64,000 bases of DNA, from contig NZ_QVID01000002.1 in the NCBI RefSeq assembly GCF_003413745.1, positions 124,001 through 188,000 of the forward strand, read 5' to 3'. The DNA is from Marixanthomonas ophiurae. Lineage in GTDB: Bacteria; Bacteroidota; Bacteroidia; Flavobacteriales; Flavobacteriaceae. A program made the translations under genes and the position numbers. The notes beneath the pieces were generated by a model. That model had not been told where the DNA came from, made no database searches, and worked only from the letters and a program-made list of their open reading frames with translations. Position 1 is the stretch's first letter, and the number at the start of each line of letters is the position of its first letter. Below, piece by piece: positions 9,642 through 18,324 of the stretch.

Positions 9642-10814
9642 TTAATTGTTTAAAATCTTTTTGTAATAAGAAACTGTTTCATGGGTCATGGTTTCTTTAG
9701 TAAAGTTTTCTACAACTTTTTTTCGAGCTTCTTTACCTATTTCTAATCTAAGCTCAGAACTCTCTAATAAGGTAGACGCAAATTTAATATAGTCTTGTAT
9801 AGTATTGGCCAGATAGCCGTTTTTTTTATGGTCTATTATTTCTTTTGCGGCGTTAATGTTAGAAACAATTATTGCTTTTTGCAGTGCCATGGCTTCTGCA
9901 AAAACCAACCCAAAACTTTCATTTTTAGAAGGAAAAATACACAAAGAAGCTTGCTGAATAATCTCAGGAAGTTCTGTATTGTTTTTAGCACCGTAATAAG
10001 TACTTGCCTGTATTGCTTTGTCAGTTAAAATAGATTTACAAGTATTTTGCCAATAGCTTTCACCTTGCCCAATAACATGTAAGGTAGCTTTTGGAAAGGT
10101 TTCAACTAAGCTATTGAATATTTCACAAAGTATATCAACTCCTTTGGCATTTGAAAGCGTGCCAAAATAAAAAATAGATTGAGGAATCTCCTCTACTTCA
10201 GGATTGGGGGAAAACAGATTGTGGTCAATACCGTTATGGATTATGGTATCCATGTCAATATTATAGATAGATTTAACCGCCTCAGCTGAAAATTTGGACA
10301 CCGCAATAGTATAAGGAGTTGTTTCCAAAGCTTTTTGTTCCATTAAAATTTTAAACCTGTCTTGCTCCTGGTTTAAATAATGGTGCCAAAACCCTCTAGA
10401 ACCGTGAAACCTGACGACTAAAGGTATTGTGTTGTCCCAAAATGCGGTGAAGCCATTAAAAGCAAAAGATTCAATGATATCGATGTTATGGGAAAGTGCA
10501 TACTTTTTCAGTTTATGAACTAGGTATTTCCGTTCTTTTTCTAGAAAATGTAACTCGCCAGATTCAATGTTTATTTTAGAGCTTACAGAACGAATAGCTT
10601 CAGAAATTGGAAAGCTTTTTGAATATTTTTTGAAAAACTCAATGCTAATATCACCATCCTTTAAAGAGTATTTTTTTTTTGAAAATCCATACACATACAC
10701 TGTATGCCCTTTTTTGGAAAGTTCATGTGCCAAAATTTTTAGAAAAGAACCAACACCCCCACTGGCAGGCAAATTTGGATGGGAATATTCATTTGTAAAA
10801 AAAAGGACCTTCAT
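9642..10814 (-). CDS. Family 4 glycosyltransferase
   Basis: This 390-residue GT4 enzyme has an N-terminal acceptor domain with ASGGVGSFLKILAHELSKKG, a glycine-rich loop of the GT-B fold. Its C-terminal donor domain has YFGTLSNAKGVDILCEIF and NESFGLVFAEAMALQKAIIVSN. Two Met codons compete: the ATG at 10814 (MKVLFFTNEYSHP) leaves one base to the upstream stop, while one three codons earlier overlaps it by 8 bases. I chose the former because MKVLFF is the usual start. It is probably translationally coupled to the upstream GT4 gene. Confidence 0.88.
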   Translation of the reverse strand: MKVLFFTNEYSHPNLPASGGVGSFLKILAHELSKKGHTVYVYGFSKKKYSLKDGDISIEFFKKYSKSFPISEAIRSVSSKINIESGELHFLEKERKYLVHKLKKYALSHNIDIIESFAFNGFTAFWDNTIPLVVRFHGSRGFWHHYLNQEQDRFKILMEQKALETTPYTIAVSKFSAEAVKSIYNIDMDTIIHNGIDHNLFSPNPEVEEIPQSIFYFGTLSNAKGVDILCEIFNSLVETFPKATLHVIGQGESYWQNTCKSILTDKAIQASTYYGAKNNTELPEIIQQASLCIFPSKNESFGLVFAEAMALQKAIIVSNINAAKEIIDHKKNGYLANTIQDYIKFASTLLESSELRLEIGKEARKKVVENFTKETMTHETVSYYKKILNN

Positions 10815-10815
10815 G

Positions 10816-11919
10816 TTACTCAATAATTTCTGCTAATTCATCAAACATTTTTTTGGCAATAACATCTTTGGTGAAATTATCTAAAAGATATTGGTATCCG
10901 TTGGTTTTAAACTTTTCTTGTAGTGGTTTATCTTCTAAAAGTTGTATTGTTTTGTCGGCAAAACTTTTTGGATTTCCCACTTCAGCTAACAAACCGGTTT
11001 CGTTTTCTACAATTACTTCAGGTATTCCGCCGGCATTTGCAGCTACAATGGGTACTTTACAGGCATATGATTCTAATAAAACGCCTCCTGTAGGCTCATT
11101 ATTAGAGGTGAATAAAAATAGATCGAATTCAGGTAAAATTTGCGGAACATCTTTTCTAAAACCTGCAAAAATAATATGATCTGTCAATCCTTTTTCTTCA
11201 ACATATTGTCTTATTTCGCCTTCCAGTTTTCCTTTACCGACTAAGATAAACTTCGCTTTTATCTTTTTCTCTTTTACTAAAATTTCCACGGTGTCGACCC
11301 ACGTATAATGGTCCTTAAATCCTGTGAATTCGGCTATATTTCCAATTATTTTATAATCCTTTGGGATGTTGAACTCTTTGTGCAACAAACCCGTTTTTTC
11401 TTGTTTGGGAAATTTTTTTATATCGGTTACACTTCCTACCACACTCAGTCTGCTGTGGTCTTTTACTGCAAATTTTAGTACATCAACAACGGGTTGAGAC
11501 ACACAGATTATTTTTTTAATGCCTTTGTAATTGTATTTCCATTTTCTAAAAAAATTGGTGTCCACTCGTTTTATAAGTGTTCGGCAAAGTGCCATAGGGA
11601 TTTTCATTCCGTAAAACAAAGAAGCCAGAACGGCCAAGGTATGCGATTGGCTGTTGTGTATAAAAACTACATCAGCATTTTTTTCTTCGGAAATATTTTT
11701 CAGCGATTTAGCAAATTTCAAATCGTATTCTCCGTTAAAATCCAGCCCAATCACTTGCATTTTTTTTTGCGATGCGATTTCGTACACTTCAGAATCTTTG
11801 GGACAAACAATCCATTGATCTTCCACGTAACCCAAGTCTCTAAATGCTTCATAGAGGTATATAATTTTTTGTTCGTGGCCGCGCCAAACTTGCGAAGCGG
11901 TTACTTGGATTAATCTCAT
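10816..11919 (-). CDS. Family 4 glycosyltransferase (first gene of the GT block)
   Basis: This is a 367-residue GT4 protein starting MRLIQVTASQVWRGHEQKI, with donor-site motif NNEPTGGVLLESYACKVPIVAAN and GGIPEVI. A longer frame reaches 11973, but its first 18 residues (MFNYYGYFAENKT...) do not resemble a GT start, so the ATG at 11917-11919 is preferred. It is divergent from the WaaP-like kinase gene, with 88 bases between the starts. It heads a minus-strand run: three GT4 genes, tsaC, the NlpE-like lipoprotein, cca and ctaA, with gaps of 34 bases or less. Confidence 0.86.
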   Translation of the reverse strand: MRLIQVTASQVWRGHEQKIIYLYEAFRDLGYVEDQWIVCPKDSEVYEIASQKKMQVIGLDFNGEYDLKFAKSLKNISEEKNADVVFIHNSQSHTLAVLASLFYGMKIPMALCRTLIKRVDTNFFRKWKYNYKGIKKIICVSQPVVDVLKFAVKDHSRLSVVGSVTDIKKFPKQEKTGLLHKEFNIPKDYKIIGNIAEFTGFKDHYTWVDTVEILVKEKKIKAKFILVGKGKLEGEIRQYVEEKGLTDHIIFAGFRKDVPQILPEFDLFLFTSNNEPTGGVLLESYACKVPIVAANAGGIPEVIVENETGLLAEVGNPKSFADKTIQLLEDKPLQEKFKTNGYQYLLDNFTKDVIAKKMFDELAEIIE

Positions 11920-11995
11920 GAATTTGTTTATTGAGGTTTTGTTTTCTGCAAAATAACCATAATAATTAAACATAGCTTTCTTCTAATTCAAATTG

Positions 11996-12003
11996 TATCT
12001 TTG
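11996..12003 (+). promoter_or_regulatory. -7 promoter box directly in front of the kinase gene
   Basis: TATCTTTG matches TAnnTTTG exactly and ends only 4 bases before the ATG at 12008. Transcription would begin at or next to the start codon, so the mRNA may be leaderless. No strong -33 box was seen. Confidence 0.55.
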
Positions 12004-12007
12004 AAAA

Positions 12008-12760
12008 ATGAAAAAAGCGTTTTCTGAAAAATATAAACCGAAAGAAAAGGAAGTATTAAATATCCTCAATTCGTTTGAAAATAACGGAGAATCTGTAGGA
12101 AAAGGAGATAGAAATGTTATCAAAATTTTTCCGTTAGGAGAGCAAGAAATTAACATTAAATCATTTAAAATTCCAAATCTAATTAATAAGGTTGTTTATA
12201 ATTTTTTCAGAAAATCGAAAGCTGAACGGTCTTTTTTAAACGCATCTTATTTATTAAGTAACAATATAGGAACACCATATCCTGTTGCTTTTATGGAAGA
12301 AAGTAATCCTTTATTTTTCGGGAAAAGTTATTATATAAGTGAACATCAAGATGCAGATTTAACCTACCGCGAATTGGTGGAAAATGCAAATTATCCTGAT
12401 CGTGAGAACATATTACGGCAGTTTACCGCTTTTACCCATAAATTGCATGAAAACCGAATTCTTTTTAAAGACCATTCTCCAGGGAATACATTGATAAAAA
12501 AAGAAGAAAATGAATATAAATTCTATTTAGTAGATTTAAACCGGATGGACTTTAAAGACCTTTCTTTTCACGAGCGCATTAAAAACTTTTCAAGATTATC
12601 ACCTCACAAAGAAATGGTTGCCACAATGAGTGATGAGTATGCCAAAATCACTGGGCAACCGTACGATAAGGTGTTTGGTTTAATGTGGGGATTGACTGAA
12701 AAATTTCAAATGAAATTCCACCGTAAACGGGAATTAAAGAAAAAACTAAAGCTAAAATAG
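12008..12760 (+). CDS. Kdo/WaaP-family lipopolysaccharide kinase-like protein
   Basis: This 250-residue protein has the protein-kinase-like fold of Kdo/heptose kinases. The catalytic loop reads FKDHSPGNTL (about 155-164), equivalent to HxDxxxxN, followed by the metal-binding FYLVDLNRMDF, which takes the place of DFG. The N-terminal half has a positively charged stretch with KVVYNFFRKSKAERSF. Such kinases phosphorylate the inner LPS core. It lies inside the surface-glycan block but on the opposite strand. It is divergent from the GT4 run and ends exactly where the convergent CDP-glycerol gene ends. Confidence 0.84.
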   Translation: MKKAFSEKYKPKEKEVLNILNSFENNGESVGKGDRNVIKIFPLGEQEINIKSFKIPNLINKVVYNFFRKSKAERSFLNASYLLSNNIGTPYPVAFMEESNPLFFGKSYYISEHQDADLTYRELVENANYPDRENILRQFTAFTHKLHENRILFKDHSPGNTLIKKEENEYKFYLVDLNRMDFKDLSFHERIKNFSRLSPHKEMVATMSDEYAKITGQPYDKVFGLMWGLTEKFQMKFHRKRELKKKLKLK

Positions 12761-13801
12761 TTACGATTTTCTATCAAAAATCTTATTGATTTTATATTTT
12801 CTGAAAAGGGATAATTTTCGTTTTTCCGGTACGCCGTTTTTTTCAATATATTTTTCAATGGTTTCTATCATTCTTTCTGAAGACTTTCCGTCGTGATAGG
12901 GATGGTATTCAGCAATTATTGTAGCGCGTTTTTCGGCAAAAGAATCCTTGGTGAGGTTTTCTACAACAGCTTCTTCTAACTTATTTTTTTCGGTAAGGTT
13001 GTTCCATTGTATATTTTCATTGATATTTCCAAAGGTAATAACGGGTTTGTTCAGCAATAAAAATTCATAAATAACCGATGAAGTGTCGCTAATTAATAAG
13101 TCTGCTACTAAAAACTGTGAAATGATATCGCGACCTTCTTTAAAATAAACGGTGTCATATTTAGCTGCAATATTTTTATAAGCCTCGATAAATTTTGGGG
13201 CCATTAAATCGTGAAATTTAATGTTGATTATATAGTCGCCGTGTTGGGCCAATTGCTCAATTTCAGGTTCTAATACTTCGGCAGAGGTAAGAGAAGGGGA
13301 GAAGGTAGGCGCATACAGCAAAACATATTTGGCATTGTGTTTTGTTAGTAAGTCCTCTTTTGCAGAACGTGTTTCTTCATTATTTTCTACATATAAATCC
13401 AGTTTTGACCAGCCGGTTTCTATCACGTCAAAATTTTTAAAACGTGCTTTTAGTTTGTTGAAACCTCTTGTAAAAAAAGGTCCTTGCGTTAAGTAGAGGT
13501 CAAAATAATGACGAATATGAAAGTGCCCTTTTTTCTCTCCCGCCAATCCATGAAAAATTTGAACTTTTAATCCTCGTAAATAATGAGGGACTTCATTTCC
13601 AGGTGCAATAACGGCGTCGCTTTTAAAAGCTTCTAATTCAGCAATGCTTTGTGTGACCGGTTCGTCGGTGAATGGAAAAAGAGTTGACAGCTTTGGAGTG
13701 ATAAACCAGATATATTCATGACTTTGTTCTTGCAAAACCTTTTTTATGGGTTTCATAATTTCAAAAGCATAGGCGTTTTGACAGAACAAAATCACTTTCA
13801 T
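12761..13801 (-). CDS. CDP-glycerol glycerophosphotransferase-like protein
   Basis: This 346-residue protein resembles TagB/TagF-type transferases, which move glycerol phosphate from CDP-glycerol onto a glycan. Supporting stretches are IAPGNEVPHYLRGLKVQIFHGLAGEKKG, with a conserved His in FHG, and the C-terminal LLISDTSSVIYEFLLLNKPVITF, typical of the family. In a Gram-negative such enzymes may decorate LPS or another surface polymer with a polyol phosphate. It lies 3 bases after a LicC-like nucleotidyltransferase gene that may supply the CDP-activated donor. That link is inferred from neighbourhood. Confidence 0.83.
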   Translation of the reverse strand: MKVILFCQNAYAFEIMKPIKKVLQEQSHEYIWFITPKLSTLFPFTDEPVTQSIAELEAFKSDAVIAPGNEVPHYLRGLKVQIFHGLAGEKKGHFHIRHYFDLYLTQGPFFTRGFNKLKARFKNFDVIETGWSKLDLYVENNEETRSAKEDLLTKHNAKYVLLYAPTFSPSLTSAEVLEPEIEQLAQHGDYIINIKFHDLMAPKFIEAYKNIAAKYDTVYFKEGRDIISQFLVADLLISDTSSVIYEFLLLNKPVITFGNINENIQWNNLTEKNKLEEAVVENLTKDSFAEKRATIIAEYHPYHDGKSSERMIETIEKYIEKNGVPEKRKLSLFRKYKINKIFDRKS

Positions 13802-13804
13802 AGG

Positions 13805-14485
13805 TTACAGAAATTTATTTACGTTGTCTAAATCTTCTTGAAAATCGATTTCCATACAATTAAACGCTGAAATATCTACCGCTTTTACTTTCGCATTATC
13901 TTTTTCAATAAGCAGTTCGAGTCCACGTTCAAAGTAATCATTATTATCACATTCCTCTAATCTTCTAATATATTGTGAAAGATCATTTTTTGAAATAAAG
14001 TTAACGCCAACTGCTTCACCTAAACCGTTTTTTACTTCTTTTGAAAGTTGATCAATATAGCCGTTTTCTAAGGTATATTTTACTTCTTCATCACCCACAA
14101 AGTTTGTGTTTACGGCTACGAACGAAGTGTCTTCTTCTATATGTGGCTTTAAGTTTTCTAGTAATTTTTCATCAAAAACAACATCACCATTAAACCAAAG
14201 GACACTTTCTCCTTTGCATTTTTTTAATGCTCGTACAAGGCTTTTTGCTGTGTTGGTTTGGTCAAAATATGGATTATAAACATAAGCCATTTGCGGAAAA
14301 TTTTCCATAATGCTGTTTTTTTTGAACCCGACTACTACGTAAACATCGTGTTCAGAAAAATATTTGTCTATGTTTTCGAGCATCATTTGCATAATGCTTT
14401 TTCCGTTTTTTAGTGGTGTAAGTGGTTTAGGAAATGGGTTGCCCAACCTGGAGCCAATTCCGGCAGCAAGTATTACGATTTTCAT
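13805..14485 (-). CDS. LicC-like sugar/alcohol-phosphate nucleotidyltransferase
   Basis: This 226-residue nucleotidyltransferase has the N-terminal signature ILAAGIGSRLGNPFPKPLTPL and a metal-binding acidic pair in WFNGDVVFD. The size and the C-terminal EIDFQEDLDNV fit the phosphocholine cytidylyltransferase (LicC)-like branch of the NTP_transferase family. The sugar or alcohol used cannot be read from sequence. Its place directly upstream of a CDP-glycerol-dependent transferase suggests that it makes a CDP-activated alcohol phosphate. The start is immediately adjacent to the stop of the fused glycosyltransferase gene. Confidence 0.82.
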   Translation of the reverse strand: MKIVILAAGIGSRLGNPFPKPLTPLKNGKSIMQMMLENIDKYFSEHDVYVVVGFKKNSIMENFPQMAYVYNPYFDQTNTAKSLVRALKKCKGESVLWFNGDVVFDEKLLENLKPHIEEDTSFVAVNTNFVGDEEVKYTLENGYIDQLSKEVKNGLGEAVGVNFISKNDLSQYIRRLEECDNNDYFERGLELLIEKDNAKVKAVDISAFNCMEIDFQEDLDNVNKFL

Positions 14486-16321
14486 TTATTTATTGGAGTT
14501 GTTTTTAATAATCTGTTTCAGTTTTAAATACTTTAAAAAAGTAGTGTAGGCGCTAAAGGTACAAATTATTAATCCGTTGAAACCGTCCAGGAAACCAAGG
14601 CGTAAAATATACGCTTTAAAAAAGGTCCAAGTCGGTTTTACTAAAATGTCAAATATACCGGATTTTCTGCCTAGTTTATAATATTCCCTTGCAGCAATAG
14701 AGGAAAATTTGTGAACCTTTAAACTGTGTTCTTCATAGCTTGTATGCACCCAATGTAAAATACTTCCGTTTAATTTTCCTGTTTGTGAACCGGGTTGCAT
14801 TTGTATAGTATCGTGTGGGTTAATGCCTCCCCAACGGGCTTTATTGCGGTCAAAAACACGAAGTTTTCTATCTGGGTACCAATCTGAATGGTAAATCCAT
14901 TGCCCGCAATAATTATTGAATCGCTTGGCATAATAGCCGTCTTTTATCCAATTATCTTTTAATCGTAAAATGGCGGATTGTAATTCTTTACTTAGTGCCT
15001 CATCGGCATCGAGAGAAATGATCCTATCGTATTTTGCCGCATCGATAGCCGAATTTTTCTGTTGAATATGTCCTTCAAATTTTTGTTGGATAAACCGAAC
15101 TGGATATTTTTTGCAAATGGCTTCCGTAGCATCGGTACTGAAAGAGTCCAATATTACAATATCATCGGCGATGGGAAGAAGCGATTCAATACATCGGGCA
15201 ATTTTACTTTCTTCATTTAGCGTAATTACAGTTGCAGAAAAACGTTTAGTTTCAGGATACAGGTTTTCACTTGTCAGAAATTTATGCAATTTTGGAATAA
15301 TGAGTTCTGGTTTGAAAAGCTCATAATTTAACTTGCCTTTAGAGCGTGCACCTTTTTTATTGGAAAAATGAGGTTTATAGTCTGTAAAGTCAAATAAATG
15401 CACTGAAGCGTGATTGTTTCGGTCTTCAAAAATATTCCACGCTTCTTTTTTTATCCAAGGACAGAATATAGAAAATGTTTTTACGCCCAGTGCTTTTGCC
15501 ATATTTATTGCGCCGCCTTCATTGCCTATTAAAGCATCACAATGGTGAGTGAGAGCCATAAATTCACGAAGACTTTTGCCGTAAAGCTCCAAAAATATGT
15601 GCTGTTGTGTTTTTGGGCTGCACAAATTATAAAGCTCTTCTACCTCTGGTTTTTGACTGGGAATGTAATTGAAAAGCAGTTGACCATTGGTTTGCTCCAC
15701 TACATAATTCAGAAGTTTTGCCATAAAAGGAAGTGGGTAGGTTTTAAACTCGTTGCTTCCCAAAGCACTGATCATAAATAGTTCTTTTGAAATATCTATT
15801 TTATGCTTTTGCAATACTTCTTTTGCTTTTTTTGCCTCAGTATCAGTAAGGTATATTTTTGGTTTACAGGATTGTTCAATCTCTTTAATGATAGGAGACA
15901 ATAGCATTAGCCTGTTTTCAATCGCCAATCCAGCTTGTGTTAATGACATGTTGTGCCGAGAAAACGTGTGGGTGTATGCAAACTGGGTGTACCATTTTTT
16001 ATAAGAAATACGGTATTTGGCTCCCGAGCTTTTTGCAATCCAAGCACTACTTATCTTGGCGTAAGCATCGATTACCACGTCGTAGTCTTCCTTTTTTACC
16101 TGTTCTCGCAAGGCCTTAAATTCGCTCTTGGAAGACTCCATTTCGTTAGTAAACGGAATTACTTTATCAATAACAGGATTGTTTTCAATTACGGGAATGG
16201 TGTGAGAATTGACTAAATAATGTAATTCGGCCTTGGGAAAATGGTTTCGCAATACTTCAAATAGCACGGTGGACGTTAACACGTCACCGATCATTTTTTG
16301 TTGTATTACGAGTACTTTCAT
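14486..16321 (-). CDS. Fused family 9 / family 2 glycosyltransferase
   Basis: This 611-residue protein carries two glycosyltransferases in one uninterrupted frame. Residues 1-345 are a GT9 (heptosyltransferase-like, GT-B) domain starting MKVLVIQQKMIGDVLTST, with the donor-site motif GNEGGAINMAKALGVKTFSIF. Residues about 358-600 are a GT2 (GT-A) domain of the WaaE/KdtX type, with ATVITLNEESKIARCIESLL, ILDSFSTDATEAI and RIISLDADEALS (DxD). The two activities are usually encoded separately. The fusion suggests consecutive additions to an LPS inner core. It lies 4 bases after dapD on the same strand. Confidence 0.9.
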   Translation of the reverse strand: MKVLVIQQKMIGDVLTSTVLFEVLRNHFPKAELHYLVNSHTIPVIENNPVIDKVIPFTNEMESSKSEFKALREQVKKEDYDVVIDAYAKISSAWIAKSSGAKYRISYKKWYTQFAYTHTFSRHNMSLTQAGLAIENRLMLLSPIIKEIEQSCKPKIYLTDTEAKKAKEVLQKHKIDISKELFMISALGSNEFKTYPLPFMAKLLNYVVEQTNGQLLFNYIPSQKPEVEELYNLCSPKTQQHIFLELYGKSLREFMALTHHCDALIGNEGGAINMAKALGVKTFSIFCPWIKKEAWNIFEDRNNHASVHLFDFTDYKPHFSNKKGARSKGKLNYELFKPELIIPKLHKFLTSENLYPETKRFSATVITLNEESKIARCIESLLPIADDIVILDSFSTDATEAICKKYPVRFIQQKFEGHIQQKNSAIDAAKYDRIISLDADEALSKELQSAILRLKDNWIKDGYYAKRFNNYCGQWIYHSDWYPDRKLRVFDRNKARWGGINPHDTIQMQPGSQTGKLNGSILHWVHTSYEEHSLKVHKFSSIAAREYYKLGRKSGIFDILVKPTWTFFKAYILRLGFLDGFNGLIICTFSAYTTFLKYLKLKQIIKNNSNK

Positions 16322-16325
16322 CTAA

Positions 16326-17141
16326 TTAAACCGCTACATTATACTCGCGAAGGGCGTCGTTAAGCGATGTTTTTTTATTGGTACTTTCTTTTCTTTTACC
16401 AATAATTAAAGCACATGGTACTTGAAATTCACCAGCGGGAAATTTTTTGGTATAACTTCCAGGAATTACTACTGATCGCGATGGAATTAAACCTTTTGTT
16501 TCAACAGGCTTATCACCGGTAACATCGATTATTTTTGTAGAAGCCGTCAATACTACATTAGCGCCTAATACAGCTTCTTTCTCCACCCGTACGCCTTCTA
16601 CAACAATACATCGTGAACCAATAAAAGCATTGTCTTCTATAATTACTGGGGCAGCTTGTAAGGGTTCTAAAACCCCTCCAATACCTACACCGCCACTCAG
16701 GTGAACGTTTTTACCAATTTGAGCACAACTTCCCACAGTTGCCCACGTGTCAACCATCGTACCTTCGTCAACATAGGCGCCAATATTTACATAACTAGGC
16801 ATCATTATAACCCCTTTTGAAACATAAGCACCGTGACGGGCAACTGCATGCGGAACTACACGAACGCCTTTTTCTTTATAGCCTTTTTTCAACGGAATTT
16901 TATCATGATATTCAAAAATACCAGCTTCCATAGTTTCCATTTTTTGAATTGGGAAATATAAAACCACTGCTTTTTTTACCCATTCGTTTACTTGCCATCC
17001 ATCGTTAATAGGTTCTGCACAACGAAGTTTTCCTTCATCGCAAAGTTTTACTACTTCCCGAATAGCGTTTATGGTTTCAGTATCTTGTAATAAGGAACGA
17101 TCGTCCCAAGCTTTTTCTATTATTTGTTGTAACTGGCTCAT
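16326..17141 (-). CDS. dapD: 2,3,4,5-tetrahydropyridine-2,6-dicarboxylate N-succinyltransferase
   Basis: This 271-residue DapD catalyses succinylation of tetrahydrodipicolinate in the succinylase branch of lysine and diaminopimelate synthesis. A helical N-terminus (IIEKAWDDRSLLQ) precedes the left-handed beta-helix of hexapeptide repeats, with VMMPSYVNIGAYVDEGTMVDTWATVGSCAQIG-type turns from about residue 115 and GGVGIGGVLEPLQAAPVIIEDNAFIG. The length equals that of E. coli DapD (274). A TATCTTTG box lies 22 bases upstream. The next pathway-related gene in the window, dapB, lies far away at 42563. Confidence 0.96.
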   Translation of the reverse strand: MSQLQQIIEKAWDDRSLLQDTETINAIREVVKLCDEGKLRCAEPINDGWQVNEWVKKAVVLYFPIQKMETMEAGIFEYHDKIPLKKGYKEKGVRVVPHAVARHGAYVSKGVIMMPSYVNIGAYVDEGTMVDTWATVGSCAQIGKNVHLSGGVGIGGVLEPLQAAPVIIEDNAFIGSRCIVVEGVRVEKEAVLGANVVLTASTKIIDVTGDKPVETKGLIPSRSVVIPGSYTKKFPAGEFQVPCALIIGKRKESTNKKTSLNDALREYNVAV

Positions 17142-17162
17142 ATTTCAATCAAAATTTAATCA

Positions 17163-17170
17163 CAAAGATA
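17163..17170 (-). promoter_or_regulatory. -7 promoter box of dapD
   Basis: The minus strand reads TATCTTTG, an exact TAnnTTTG match, 22 bases before the dapD ATG. It faces away from the ruvX promoter in a 96-base divergent spacer. Confidence 0.6.
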
Positions 17171-17222
17171 AAAGTCCAATGGAATTAACTTCCCTTTTTT
17201 GGCATACTATTTTACAAACCCG

Positions 17223-17230
17223 TATTTTTG
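17223..17230 (+). promoter_or_regulatory. -7 promoter box of ruvX; decides its start
   Basis: TATTTTTG matches TAnnTTTG and ends 7 bases before the ATG at 17238. An in-frame upstream start at 17199 would precede the box, so the shorter protein is supported. Confidence 0.6.
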
Positions 17231-17237
17231 CAGCGGA

Positions 17238-17648
17238 ATGGGACGAATTTTAGCCATAGATTACGGTACGAAACGTACTGGAATTGCTATTACTGACGAA
17301 TTACAGTTAATAGCTTCTGGATTGACAACGGTACCCACAAAAGAATTATTCGATTTTCTGAAAAAATATATAGCTTCAGAAAAAGTTGAATTGATTTTAG
17401 TGGGTGAGCCTAAGCAGAAAGATGGTTCTGCCAGTGATGTGGAAGTTCATATTAAAGAATTTATCGTGCAATTTTCCAAAGCATTTCCAACCATGGAACT
17501 AAAAAGAGTAGATGAAAGGTACTCAAGTAAAATGGCGTTCCAAACGATGATTGATAGTGGTTTAAAGAAAAAGCAACGCAGAAACAAAGCGTTGATTGAT
17601 GAAATTAGTGCCACCATCATTTTACAAGAATATTTATACAATAGATAG
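17238..17648 (+). CDS. ruvX: Putative pre-16S rRNA nuclease / Holliday junction resolvase (YqgF/RuvX)
   Basis: This 136-residue RNase H-fold nuclease has the catalytic Asp in MGRILAIDYGTKRTGIA, a second motif LVGEPKQKDGSASD, and the C-terminal DERYSSKMAF and KKKQRRNKALIDEISATIILQEYL. E. coli YqgF matures the 5' end of 16S rRNA; Holliday junction resolution has also been proposed. The ATG at 17238 gives the family N-terminus. It heads a plus-strand group ruvX-def-DUF5606, an arrangement common in Flavobacteriaceae. Confidence 0.92.
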   Translation: MGRILAIDYGTKRTGIAITDELQLIASGLTTVPTKELFDFLKKYIASEKVELILVGEPKQKDGSASDVEVHIKEFIVQFSKAFPTMELKRVDERYSSKMAFQTMIDSGLKKKQRRNKALIDEISATIILQEYLYNR

Positions 17649-17668
17649 TTAGATTAAAACTGATACGA

Positions 17669-18259
17669 ATGATTTTACCGATTGTAGCATACGGCGATCC
17701 CGTTTTAAAAAAGGAAGCAAAAGAGATTGATGCAGATTATCCAAAACTGGATGAATTGCTTGAAAATATGTACGAAACAATGTACGCTGCAAGGGGTGTT
17801 GGCCTAGCCGCGCCACAGATAGGACTTCCTATTCGTGTATTTTTAGTAGATGCAAGTCCTTTTGCCGATGATGAAGATTTAACTGAAGAAGAACGCAAGC
17901 AACTTGAAGGTTTCAAAAAAACATTTATAAACGCTCGTATTTTGGAAGAATCTGGTGACGAATGGGCTTTTAACGAAGGGTGTTTGAGTATTCCGGAGGT
18001 TCGGGAAGATGTGTTCCGCCAACCAAAAATTGTTATTGAATATGAAGATGAAAATTTCAAAACTCATAAGGAAACAATAAAAGGAATTGCTGCTCGTATT
18101 GTACAACACGAATACGATCACATTGAAGGTATTTTATTTACAGATAAACTGTCGCCGTTAAAGAAACGGCTGATTAAGAGTAAGTTAAGTAAAATTTCAG
18201 CCGGAAAAATTAGTATAGATTATAGAATGCGTTTTCCAAAAGCAAAAAAGAAACGTTAA
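17669..18259 (+). CDS. def: Peptide deformylase
   Basis: This 196-residue metalloenzyme removes the N-formyl group from nascent proteins. All three active-site motifs are present: GVGLAAPQIG (about 44), EGCLSIPE (about 108) and QHEYDHIEG (about 149), giving the Cys and two His metal ligands and the catalytic Glu. An insertion with DEDLTEEERKQLEG between motifs 1 and 2 is typical of Bacteroidota deformylases. The gene begins 20 bases after ruvX. Confidence 0.97.
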   Translation: MILPIVAYGDPVLKKEAKEIDADYPKLDELLENMYETMYAARGVGLAAPQIGLPIRVFLVDASPFADDEDLTEEERKQLEGFKKTFINARILEESGDEWAFNEGCLSIPEVREDVFRQPKIVIEYEDENFKTHKETIKGIAARIVQHEYDHIEGILFTDKLSPLKKRLIKSKLSKISAGKISIDYRMRFPKAKKKR

Positions 18260-18324
18260 TAGCATTGCAAAGAAGAATGAAACCGTGCATATTTGCACCT
18301 TTCAAAAATTGAATAAGATAGTTT

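Noticed and set aside
14486-16321. A sequencing-error fusion of two neighbouring glycosyltransferase genes
   Set aside because: The frame runs without a stop through a linker of about 15 residues with normal codon use, and no internal ATG with promoter or overlap is evident.
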